From Bacteroidales bacterium (GTDB taxonomy: Bacteria > Bacteroidota > Bacteroidia > Bacteroidales > WCHB1-69), in the NCBI GenBank assembly GCA_016288655.1, contig JAEEKX010000016.1, forward strand, positions 55,960-119,959: a stretch of 64,000 nt of DNA, written 5' to 3'. Shown here piece by piece: positions 26,492-33,707 of this stretch. The notes below the pieces were generated by a model, which was not told the DNA's origin, did no database searches, and worked only from the letters and a program-made list of their open reading frames with translations. Position 1 is the stretch's first letter. Each line of letters starts with the position of its first letter. The translations under genes were made by a program, and so were the position numbers.

Positions 26492-26574
26492 GCCGCTGAA
26501 TATTTCCAACCGCTTCTATAGGACTCCGTGCGGTTGCGAATGATGGAAATTTGACCGTGTGAGTCCCTCATTTT

Positions 26575-26961
26575 ATGAACTCTGCAATGAAAAAAATCGC
26601 TTCCTTCCTCTGTATCGCCGTGGCTCTATTGGCGTTTGTGGCCTGTGGCCATCAAGATGCCGAAAAAGAGCAACAAACTGAAAATCAACAAGAACCCCCT
26701 CAATATAGTGCGGGATACCAAGCAGCGGTGGAGTGCATCTCGGCTTATGAGGCCGCGATTGCCGCGGCGAAAGACTGCGCCCAACTCGACTCCGCTGCCG
26801 GCGAATTTTTTGTTGAGCAGTCCCAGATCGTGATTTCTGACCGCGCTGAAGTTGAGCAGGTGAAGGAGTTGGTGCATCACGCCCAGTTGGCACACACAGC
26901 CAAGTTCGAGGAGTTGGGTTGCATGAATTACGAAGGAGACTCCACAGACGGGAAAGAGTAG
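26575..26961 (+). CDS. Small hypothetical lipoprotein
   Basis: 128 residues. A second ATG at 26587 starts MKKIASFLCIAVALLAFVAC, a cleaner lipoprotein signal with Cys after LAFVA, and may be the real start. The mature chain opens with a Gln/Glu-rich linker, then amphipathic helix (AAVECISAYEAAIAAAKDCA and AEVEQVKELVHHAQLAHTAK), so it is probably a helical-bundle periplasmic protein. No recognised family. Its stop is 3 bp from the convergent gene at 26965. Confidence 0.7.
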   Translation: MNSAMKKIASFLCIAVALLAFVACGHQDAEKEQQTENQQEPPQYSAGYQAAVECISAYEAAIAAAKDCAQLDSAAGEFFVEQSQIVISDRAEVEQVKELVHHAQLAHTAKFEELGCMNYEGDSTDGKE

Positions 26962-26964
26962 TCC

Positions 26965-27702
26965 TTACGGCTTGAATAACAGCCAGTTGGAGGCGTATTT
27001 TGTCGGGGAACTTCCTGTGGTGATCACATCCCCGTAGTTGTCGCGGTACCAACTGTGGCTCCAACCTCCCATGTCAAGGTTGATGGCGTATTTCACCCCG
27101 TACTCTTTCAGGTAGCGGACGAATCGGGCGTAGGAAACCTTGTCGCAACTTTCTATCAGACAAAGTTTTCCGTCTTTTTCGCAAAGCGCGCGGAATACGT
27201 AGTCTTTATGGATCCAGAAATCCTGCTTGAGGGTGTCGGTGTAGGCGATTTCCCCATCGAAGATCGCCAGCACCTGGCAGAAGCCCATGCCGTTGTGCTC
27301 GGCGGCTACCTGCAGCGACGAGTCGTTGATGCGGTCGAAGTGCCCCTGCTCGTCGTAGAAGGTGAAGACGCCGTTGCAGACGGGTTCGGGCGAGCCGGCG
27401 TAGAAGGTGCCGTTGTTGACGTGGTTGCAACGGATGTTGGTGTGGGTGAAGTACTTGAGGCATTCGGCGGTGAAGGCGGCGGGACAGCAGAAGAGGATGT
27501 TGTCGCCCTGGGGCACCTCGCTGCCGTAGGCCATTTCGATGGTGCAGAATCGAGGGCGGTAGATGATCAGACTGTCGTACTCTTCGATGTCGATGTTGTC
27601 GTAGGTGGGGCGGTCGTCGCTTTGTGCGGTGGCTCCACATGCCGAGAGCACTAATGCCAACAAGGTGAGTAACAGGGTTTTGTACGTTTTACTTTGGATC
27701 AT
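26965..27702 (-). CDS. Lipoprotein with phosphodiester glycosidase (NAGPA/DUF2233)-like domain
   Basis: 245 residues with lipobox-like LVLSAC in the first 22. The C-terminal half carries YAINLDMGGWSHSWYRDNYG, which resembles the catalytic-loop motif (A-x-N-L-D-G-G-x-S) of NAGPA-like phosphodiester glycosidases, and CNHVNNGTFYAGSPEPVCNG fits the family's N-x-x-F-F segment. Three acidic positions fit but the typical GGGS is GGWS, so activity is uncertain. Substrate unknown; removal of sugar phosphates from envelope polymers is the family theme. Confidence 0.6.
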   Translation of the reverse strand: MIQSKTYKTLLLTLLALVLSACGATAQSDDRPTYDNIDIEEYDSLIIYRPRFCTIEMAYGSEVPQGDNILFCCPAAFTAECLKYFTHTNIRCNHVNNGTFYAGSPEPVCNGVFTFYDEQGHFDRINDSSLQVAAEHNGMGFCQVLAIFDGEIAYTDTLKQDFWIHKDYVFRALCEKDGKLCLIESCDKVSYARFVRYLKEYGVKYAINLDMGGWSHSWYRDNYGDVITTGSSPTKYASNWLLFKP

Positions 27703-27731
27703 TTATAGGGTGTGATGGGGGAGGGGATGAT

Positions 27732-27768
27732 AAAAAAGAACCGAGGTGCGCATTCACGCCCTCGGTTC
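27732..27768 (-). terminator. Rho-independent terminator of the rpsF-rpsR-rplI operon
   Basis: GAACCGAGG (27738-27746) and CCTCGGTTC (27760-27768) form a perfect 9-bp stem. On the minus strand it is followed by a run of six T (27732-27737). Confidence 0.85.
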
Positions 27769-27792
27769 GTAGATGTCTTAGGTTGCGGAGGA

Positions 27793-28245
27793 CTACTCCT
27801 CGGCGACGACCTCCAGGTTGAGGGTGACCTTGAAATCCTTGTGAAGGTTGACTTGGGCGGTGTAGTTGCCCAGTTCCTTGATGTGGTCATCGTTCAACAT
27901 GATCTGGTGACGGTCGATTTCGATGTCGTGTTGTTCCTTGAGGGCTTGGGCCACGGCGATGTTGGTGACGGAGCCGAAGATGGTGCCCTTTTCGGAGGCC
28001 TTGGCGGCGATGCGGACGGAGAGACCTTCGATCTTGCCGGCGAGGAATTCGGCTTCCTTGCGGATCTTCTCGGCCTTGAAGGCGCGCTGTTTGATGGTCT
28101 CGGCCAGCATTTTGCGGTTGGGCTCGGTAGCCGGGATGGCAAAACCTTGCGGAATGAGGTAGTTACGTGCGTAGCCGTTCTTCACCTTTACGATGTCGTC
28201 GGCGTAACCCAGATTCTGTACGTCTTTTTTTAAGATGATTTCCAT
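27793..28245 (-). CDS. rplI: 50S ribosomal protein bL9
   Basis: 150 residues, usual length. The N-terminal signature MEIILKKDVQNLGYADDIVKVKNGYARNYLIPQGFA is the bL9 domain that binds 23S rRNA; the long helix and C-terminal domain follow. Third gene of the rpsF-rpsR-rplI operon, 13 bp after rpsR. A GGAGGG sequence fused to the rpsR stop codon lies 8 nt before its ATG, unusual in this phylum. Confidence 0.97.
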   Translation of the reverse strand: MEIILKKDVQNLGYADDIVKVKNGYARNYLIPQGFAIPATEPNRKMLAETIKQRAFKAEKIRKEAEFLAGKIEGLSVRIAAKASEKGTIFGSVTNIAVAQALKEQHDIEIDRHQIMLNDDHIKELGNYTAQVNLHKDFKVTLNLEVVAEE

Positions 28246-28252
28246 GATAATG

Positions 28253-28261
28253 CCCTCCTTA
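28253..28261 (-). promoter_or_regulatory. Strong Shine-Dalgarno fused to rpsR stop, before rplI
   Basis: Minus strand TAAGGAGGG: the TAA is the rpsR stop and AAGGAGG pairs with the conserved 16S anti-SD. Spacing from GGAGG to the rplI ATG is 8 nt. Confidence 0.8.
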
Positions 28262-28534
28262 GTTGTTAGATTTCAAATTGTCGGTGACGAACGGAAGCAG
28301 GGCCAGGTGTCTGGCTCTCTTCACGGCCTGAGCGACTTTCTTCTGGTATTTCAGGGACGTGCCGGTGAGGCGGCGGGGCAGGATTCTGCCTTGCTCGTTC
28401 ACGAATTTCTTGAGGAATTCGCCGTCCTTGTAGTCAATGTATTTGATACCGCTCTTCTTGAAACGGCAATACTTCTTCTTTCTGATATCGACCGCGATGG
28501 GGGTCAAGTATTTGATGTCGGTTTGTTGTGCCAT
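28259..28534 (-). CDS. rpsR: 30S ribosomal protein bS18
   Basis: 91 residues. The conserved core [20 protein letters not shown] and [20 protein letters not shown] with [12 protein letters not shown] identify bS18. bS18 sits on the 30S platform beside bS6 and bS21 around the 16S 3' tail, the site reported to hide the anti-SD in Bacteroidota. It is preceded by a strong SD overlapping the rpsF stop codon. Confidence 0.97.
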   Translation of the reverse strand: MAQQTDIKYLTPIAVDIRKKKYCRFKKSGIKYIDYKDGEFLKKFVNEQGRILPRRLTGTSLKYQKKVAQAVKRARHLALLPFVTDNLKSNN

Positions 28535-28541
28535 GGTGATT

Positions 28542-28549
28542 CCTCCTTA
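28542..28549 (-). promoter_or_regulatory. Strong Shine-Dalgarno fused to rpsF stop, before rpsR
   Basis: Minus strand TAAGGAGG: TAA is the rpsF stop codon. GGAGG lies 7 nt before the rpsR ATG, ideal SD spacing. Confidence 0.8.
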
Positions 28550-28957
28550 TTCGTTGTTGGTGTTTTCGGTGGCGGGCTGCTCGGCGACGGGGGCCTCTTC
28601 GGCGACCGGCGCGGCGGCGGCTTTCTCTTTTCTCAGGTTGCGTCTCTTCTCAGCATAGGCAATGGCGTGTTTGTCCATGGCCACGGTCAGATAACGCATC
28701 ACTTTCTCGTCACGACGGTACTGGAGTTCGAACTCTTTGACCACGCTGCCTTCGGCGACGAACTCAAAAAGATGGTAGAACCCCGACGTCTTTTTCGCGA
28801 TCGGATACTCCAACTTGCGCAGGCCCCAGTTCTCCTGGTGCACGATCTCTGCTCCTTTGTCGAGAAGGATCTTCTCGAACTTTTTAACCGTTTCCTTCAT
28901 CTGTTCATCAGACAAAACGGGAGTCATAATGAAAACGGTTTCGTAATGATTCAACAT
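28547..28957 (-). CDS. rpsF: 30S ribosomal protein bS6
   Basis: 136 residues. MLNHYETVFIMTPVLSDEQ and the GLRKLEYPIAKKTSGFYHLFEF segment identify bS6, which dimerises with bS18 on the 30S platform. The C-terminal 30 residues are an Ala/Pro/Glu-rich tail (for example APVAEEAPVAEQPATENTNNE minus its last residue), longer than in the minimal family form. First gene of the operon; no SD precedes it. A TAATTTTG box lies 50 nt upstream. Confidence 0.96.
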   Translation of the reverse strand: MLNHYETVFIMTPVLSDEQMKETVKKFEKILLDKGAEIVHQENWGLRKLEYPIAKKTSGFYHLFEFVAEGSVVKEFELQYRRDEKVMRYLTVAMDKHAIAYAEKRRNLRKEKAAAAPVAEEAPVAEQPATENTNNE

Positions 28958-29006
28958 GTTTTTAAGGTTGTTTTTTGTTTATAATTTGTTGATTTTTTTG
29001 GGGCTG

Positions 29007-29014
29007 CAAAATTA
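29007..29014 (-). promoter_or_regulatory. Promoter -7 element TAATTTTG for rpsF-rpsR-rplI
   Basis: The minus strand reads TAATTTTGCA 50 nt before the rpsF ATG; a TTTG 15 bp further upstream is a short-spaced -33 candidate. Confidence 0.55.
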
Positions 29015-29316
29015 CAACTTTTTTTCATACAAATTACATGCTCCTGCAATTTTTCATGGGAGGTCTGCCAAAGGCAGGGTTTTCTAAGCACGACGCTGCT
29101 TTTACCACGAAATGGATCCGCTCTTTTTTTCAAAAAATGAAGGGAAGAAAAAGACGTGAGGCAACTATCGTTCGGCAAAAGTGTATAAAGTGCTTTTTGT
29201 TTATTGTTAAATCATTTATAATCAATAAAATACAATTTTTTTGAAGGAGAAAAATATGAACAAATAAATGTTGGTTTTTCATAATAAAAAAATAAGGATA
29301 AGCGACAAATAAAAGG

Positions 29317-29324
29317 TATCTTTG
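29317..29324 (+). promoter_or_regulatory. Promoter -7 element TATCTTTG for ftsQAZ
   Basis: TATCTTTGCA lies 75 nt before the ftsQ ATG. Confidence 0.5.
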
Positions 29325-29398
29325 CAAGCTACTAAAACTACCGTTGCTGTGGTGTTGCAGCACACTAAAAAACACTTTTTTTCAACGATTTTCATCCC

Positions 29399-30148
29399 AT
29401 GAAGCGGTTAAAAAGCATAGTCCTTTTGTTGTTGATCATAGCGGTTGTGGTTTTCGGCGTGATGGCCGGGGTCCACTATCACAAGCTCTCCTGTGAGGAG
29501 GTGAGCGTGGTGGTCGTCTCCCCGTCGGGAAACAGCCCGTTCACGTCCCACAAGGCCGAGAAGCTCATCGCCAAGTCGGGTTCCAACCCGGTGGGACAGC
29601 GGATGAGCAAGGTCAACCGCGAGGCACTGGCCGCCGCGCTGCAACGCGACCCCTGGTTCGACCACATCGAATCGACCGCCGCGGAGGGCGGCAAACTCGT
29701 GCTGACCGTCGCCGCCAAGTCGCCCGTCGCCTGGGTATTCCCCAACGACGGCTCCGAACCGCTCATCCTCACCGACAACGGCCAACTGCTGCCCGATGAC
29801 TCCACCTGCCAACGCCTGCCCGTCATCAGCGGCAACATCGCCGCCGACTCCAAGGTGAAAAAAGCCACCCCGTTCTACGAGGCCTACCTCACCGCACGCG
29901 CCATCGCCGCCGACTCCACCTACAGCGCCCAATATCCCCAGATATTCGTCCGCGACGACGGCCAGATCGAACTCTACAGCGTCCTCGGCGACCACACCGT
30001 GCTCATCGGCGACGCCTCCGACATCGGCGACAAACTCGCCAACCTCGACGCCGCCTACACCAACGGCATCCTCGCCACCAACACCTACAAGTCACTCGAC
30101 CTCCGCTTCCACAACCGAGTCTATGCTACCAAAAACGAAACCAATTAA
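29399..30148 (+). CDS. ftsQ: Cell division protein FtsQ
   Basis: 249 residues: a short cytoplasmic N-terminus, one transmembrane helix (about 5-24, IVLLLLIIAVVVFGVMAGVH) and a periplasmic POTRA-like domain (LSCEEVSVVVVSPSGNSPFT). Further beta domains end near residue 240. FtsQ links early and late divisome proteins. Sequence conservation is weak in this family; the call rests on topology and position immediately before ftsA (6-bp gap). The rest of the mur/fts cluster is not upstream here. Confidence 0.85.
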   Translation: MKRLKSIVLLLLIIAVVVFGVMAGVHYHKLSCEEVSVVVVSPSGNSPFTSHKAEKLIAKSGSNPVGQRMSKVNREALAAALQRDPWFDHIESTAAEGGKLVLTVAAKSPVAWVFPNDGSEPLILTDNGQLLPDDSTCQRLPVISGNIAADSKVKKATPFYEAYLTARAIAADSTYSAQYPQIFVRDDGQIELYSVLGDHTVLIGDASDIGDKLANLDAAYTNGILATNTYKSLDLRFHNRVYATKNETN

Positions 30149-30154
30149 CCTTTT

Positions 30155-31501
30155 ATGGCAAAAAATATACAACCTACCGAAAAATCCCCGAAACTCATCG
30201 TCGGCCTCGACATCGGAACCACCAAGATCCTGATGGTCATGGGATACCTGCGCGATGACGGGAAGATCGAGGTGTGCGGCTACGGCAAAGGCCCCTCCAC
30301 CGGCGTGGAATACGGCCTCGTCTTCAACCTCCAGGAGACCATCGACGACATCACCATCGCCCTCAACCAACTCCTCAACTCCATCGATGAGCCCGTTGAC
30401 GAAGTCTATGTCGGCGTCGCTGGCCGCCATATCAAGAGCATCGCCTGCACCAACAGCGTCACCCGCCCCGACGGCCTCGACAACATGGTCGCTCAGGAAG
30501 AGGTCGCCAAAATGCTCTCCGACATGCTCTGCATGAAGGTCAAGGGCAGTGAAGTCATCACCGTCATTCCCCAGTACTATGAAGCTGACGAGAGAAAGAC
30601 CACCCGCCCGCGCGGTACCTTGTGCCAGAAGTTGGTCGGCCACTACCAACTCGTCACCGGCGACACCGAGGACGTCAAACGTATCTGCCTCAGCGTCTCC
30701 GGCGCCCGACTGACCAGCAAAAAACTCATCCTTGAACCCATCGCCTCCGGCGAGGTCTGCCTCACCGAAGCAGAGAAAAAGAACGGCGTCGCCCTCATCG
30801 ACATCGGCGGCGGCACCACCGACCTCGTCATCTTTCACCAGGGCGTGCCCGTCTTCATCAAGGTCATCCCCGTCGGCGGAGAGGTCATCACCAACGACAT
30901 CGCCTCCCTCAACCTCACCAAGGAACAGGCGGAATCCCTCAAAATCAACCACGGCAACTGCATCCCCGCGGACACCAAGCCCGACAACTTCATCACCATT
31001 CCCGACGGCACCGGCTACGGACAGCCGCTCAAAATCAGCGAGACCAACCTCTCCCAGGTGATCAGCGCCCGCGTCTCGGAGGACATCCTCAAACCCGTCC
31101 GCCGCGCCATCGAAGAGTCGGGTTACGACAAATACGTCAGGAACGTCGTCGTCACCGGCGGCGGCGCCGGCCTGCGCAACATGCCCCAACTCTGCGAGTT
31201 CATCCTCAACAAAAACACCCGCATCGGCTACCCCACAGAGGGTATCTCCGGCACCACCGACAGCGCTCTGCGCCACACCACCTGCTCCACCGCACTCGGA
31301 CTGCTGCGCCTCGGCTGCCTTGAAGAGGGCCAACACGCAGCCCCCTCCAATACAGACATGAAGGAAGAATCCCCCAAAGGACCTGCGAAGAAAGGACCTG
31401 AAAATCCGGAAAAGAAAACCCGCAAGATGGGTGAATTCATCGACAGTATCACCGACTGGTTCGGCAAGTTCATATCCATGCCCTCCGACGGCGTCAACTA
31501 A
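30155..31501 (+). CDS. ftsA: Cell division protein FtsA
   Basis: Actin-like membrane anchor for FtsZ, 448 residues. ATPase motifs: phosphate-1 LIVGLDIGTTKILMVMG, phosphate-2 VALIDIGGGTTDLVIF, adenosine NVVVTGGGAGLRNM. The 1C/SHS2 domain includes VYVGVAGRHIKSI. The C-terminus, after a charged Lys/Pro linker, is an amphipathic helix (MGEFIDSITDWFGKFI) that would insert in the membrane. Between ftsQ and ftsZ (30 bp to ftsZ). Confidence 0.95.
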   Translation: MAKNIQPTEKSPKLIVGLDIGTTKILMVMGYLRDDGKIEVCGYGKGPSTGVEYGLVFNLQETIDDITIALNQLLNSIDEPVDEVYVGVAGRHIKSIACTNSVTRPDGLDNMVAQEEVAKMLSDMLCMKVKGSEVITVIPQYYEADERKTTRPRGTLCQKLVGHYQLVTGDTEDVKRICLSVSGARLTSKKLILEPIASGEVCLTEAEKKNGVALIDIGGGTTDLVIFHQGVPVFIKVIPVGGEVITNDIASLNLTKEQAESLKINHGNCIPADTKPDNFITIPDGTGYGQPLKISETNLSQVISARVSEDILKPVRRAIEESGYDKYVRNVVVTGGGAGLRNMPQLCEFILNKNTRIGYPTEGISGTTDSALRHTTCSTALGLLRLGCLEEGQHAAPSNTDMKEESPKGPAKKGPENPEKKTRKMGEFIDSITDWFGKFISMPSDGVN

Positions 31502-31531
31502 TTTTTCCACTGAAAAAACCATTAACCTAAT

Positions 31532-33106
31532 ATGGAAGACGAAATCAAATTCGAAACCAACTTCGGAGAAAAGAAAAACAACTCCATCATCAAAGTAATC
31601 GGCATCGGCGGCGCCGGCAACAATGCCGTCCAACATATGTTCAAAGACGGCATCGTGGGCGTCGATTTCCTCGTGTGCAATACCGACCGCATGGCCGTCG
31701 AACGCAATGAAGTCCCCTCCAAACTCGTCTTCGGCGACAGCGGTCTCGGTGCGGGAGCCAACCCCAAGGAGGCCGAACGCCTCGCCCTCGAAAGCGAACA
31801 GTCCATCCGCGAACTCATCGGCTCCGAAACCCGTATGCTCTTCATCACCGCCGGCATGGGCAAAGGCACTGGCACCGGCGCCTCCCCCGTTGTGGCCAAA
31901 ATCGCCCGCGAAATGGGCATCCTCACCATCGCCGTCGTCACCTACCCCTACGAACTTGAAGGCGCCAAAAGTTTCGTCAAGGCCGACAGAGGCATCGAGG
32001 AACTGAAAAAGTACGTTGACTCCCTCATCATCATCCAAAACCAGAAGATCCTCGACGAATACGAGGACGAAACCCTTCCCGTCGCCCTCGGCTATGCCGA
32101 CGACGTCCTCAAGAATGCCGTCAAGTGCATCGCCGAACTCATCACCCTCGACGGATACCAGAACGTCGATTTCAACGACGTGCTCACCATCATGAAGGAT
32201 AGCGGCGAAGCCATGCTCGGCCTCGCGGAAGCCAGCGGCGAAGACCGTATCGAAAAGGTCGTCAACAGCGCCCTTACCTGCCCCCTCATCGACGACACCA
32301 ACATCGACAACGCCCAGAACTTCCTCTTCTTCGTCCGCTACGGCGAAGGCCGCGAACTCAAGGTCTCCGAACTCAAGAAACTCTCCAAGGCCTTCGACGG
32401 CTTCAAGAACAGCGAAACCAACGTCATCTGGGGCCACGCCGTTGACAAGGACCTCGGCGACAAAATCCGCCTCTCCGTCATCATCACCAACTACTCCCAT
32501 AAAAACAAGGAAGCCCACAGCGGTGACCGCAGAATCATTGACTACAACGATCCGGAAGATAAAATCCCGGAAATCATTCCCGACATTCAACCTGATCCCT
32601 TCTATACCCCAGAGAATGCCCCCGCGGATACTACCCCCAACATCTCCCAAAACACCATCGAACTGCCCACCACCCAATTCAACGACGACCTGTTCTCCAA
32701 TAAAGAGTCGGTCCAGGATGCCATTCCCGCAATCGAAAACCAACCCTCCGACATTTTCACCACTCCTGCCACCCAGCTTGCCGATACTAATGTGCCTACC
32801 ATCCAGATTCCGCAACCTGCACCCATTCAGCCCATCATTGACAACGCTCCCCAGCAGACCATCGTCCTGCAGAACGGAAACCCCGCCAGCCAGGTGACTA
32901 TGATGGAAGATCCCAATGACGACATCTATGAGAAACAGGATAAGTTCGATAATCTGGTCAATGTGCCTGCCTTCCAACGGATGCAGCAACAAAGCCCTAC
33001 TTTGCAAAGGGAACGTATGGATCAGATGGTGACCCCCGCCAAGGTGGTTCCCCAGGCCAGTTATAGCGACAAACTCTTCTTCGGCGTCATACCCACCGTC
33101 GATTAA
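31532..33106 (+). CDS. ftsZ: Cell division protein FtsZ
   Basis: Tubulin-like GTPase that forms the Z ring. The 524-residue product has GIGGAGNNAVQHM (N-terminal GTP loop), the tubulin signature as AGMGKGTGTGASPVVA with Lys where most FtsZ have Gly, and synergy-loop VDFNDVLTIMKDSG. The folded part ends near 330. A 190-residue Pro/Asn/Gln-rich linker follows, then FDNLVNVPAFQRMQ, the likely C-terminal conserved peptide, and a final KLFFGVIPTVD segment. The last 20 bp overlap the convergent wbqC gene. Confidence 0.96.
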   Translation: MEDEIKFETNFGEKKNNSIIKVIGIGGAGNNAVQHMFKDGIVGVDFLVCNTDRMAVERNEVPSKLVFGDSGLGAGANPKEAERLALESEQSIRELIGSETRMLFITAGMGKGTGTGASPVVAKIAREMGILTIAVVTYPYELEGAKSFVKADRGIEELKKYVDSLIIIQNQKILDEYEDETLPVALGYADDVLKNAVKCIAELITLDGYQNVDFNDVLTIMKDSGEAMLGLAEASGEDRIEKVVNSALTCPLIDDTNIDNAQNFLFFVRYGEGRELKVSELKKLSKAFDGFKNSETNVIWGHAVDKDLGDKIRLSVIITNYSHKNKEAHSGDRRIIDYNDPEDKIPEIIPDIQPDPFYTPENAPADTTPNISQNTIELPTTQFNDDLFSNKESVQDAIPAIENQPSDIFTTPATQLADTNVPTIQIPQPAPIQPIIDNAPQQTIVLQNGNPASQVTMMEDPNDDIYEKQDKFDNLVNVPAFQRMQQQSPTLQRERMDQMVTPAKVVPQASYSDKLFFGVIPTVD

Positions 33107-33707
33107 GAATCTCCCCGGCTTCCGGCCCGACGTTGAACAACAGGTCGATGACTGACAGGTTGTCCGTGAAGGGCTGACGGTCACTGAACACTTGCGGATA
33201 CGGCACCGACGGCAACATCGGCTCCCGTTTTGGACTGATCGCCCACCGCAAATCCAACATTTCTGAATATGATTTTTCAAAAGTCTCCGTAATTACGGGG
33301 ACTTTCTTGATTTTCAGCAGTTTAAGTAACGCCTGCGTCAAATCCAGATTGTAGTCGAACAGGAATTCATACTTCTTTTCAAAAAAAGGAACCAAATAGT
33401 CCTTATAATATAAATAATATGGTGTGCCGCTGTAGGCCGTCTCGATGGCGCGCCAGTGCTTCGCCTGCCAGTGGTCCTTATAGTCGATGCGGACGTCGCG
33501 GATGGTGGTCTGCCGCGACAGACGGCATGTGGGCAATATCAGCCCCTGCACCCCTGTCGCCGTCTGGATGTACGTGCGGTTGCGGTAGGTCTGCTTCTGG
33601 AAACTCTCCCATCCCTCCATAAAAAATACTTCGCTTTTGGCGATAAAAGCGAAGTATTCTATGTTGGGGAGATAGGCCGTCGAGAGGACGATCTTCTCGG
33701 TATTCAT
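33087..33707 (-). CDS. WbqC family protein
   Basis: 206 residues. The opening KIVLSTAYLPNIEYFAFIAK and QKQTYRNRTYIQTATGVQGLILP match the WbqC-like family, found near polysaccharide and glycolipid genes and of unknown activity. Its start codon shares one base with the stop of the protease gene upstream (TAATG), so it is probably translated by reinitiation. The 3' end overlaps ftsZ by 20 bp. Confidence 0.85.
   Translation of the reverse strand: MNTEKIVLSTAYLPNIEYFAFIAKSEVFFMEGWESFQKQTYRNRTYIQTATGVQGLILPTCRLSRQTTIRDVRIDYKDHWQAKHWRAIETAYSGTPYYLYYKDYLVPFFEKKYEFLFDYNLDLTQALLKLLKIKKVPVITETFEKSYSEMLDLRWAISPKREPMLPSVPYPQVFSDRQPFTDNLSVIDLLFNVGPEAGEILNRRWV

Larger units (their letters stand above)
28958..29398. 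other. Non-coding gap between the ribosomal and ftsQAZ operons
   Basis: 441 bp, AT-rich. It holds divergent promoter boxes (minus at 29007-29014, plus at 29317-29324) and a small hairpin CTGCCAAAGGCAG at 29065-29077. A 68-codon open frame at 29038-29244 lacks a plausible initiation context or any family resemblance. No tRNA or known riboswitch was recognised. Confidence 0.6.

Noticed and set aside
29038..29244. 68-codon open frame in the rpsF-ftsQ gap
   Set aside because: Mixed composition with no signal peptide, family motif or promoter at the right distance.
28958..29398. Possible tRNA or riboswitch in the largest gene gap outside the adhesin region
   Set aside because: No cloverleaf, CCA end or T-loop motif, and no known riboswitch core could be found by eye; only a 5-bp hairpin is present.
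30092..33280. Open frame of over 1000 codons antisense to ftsA and ftsZ
   Set aside because: It mirrors the codon bias of the real genes (many GAC/GTC codons read backwards as valines and aspartates); the forward frames contain FtsA and FtsZ motifs.
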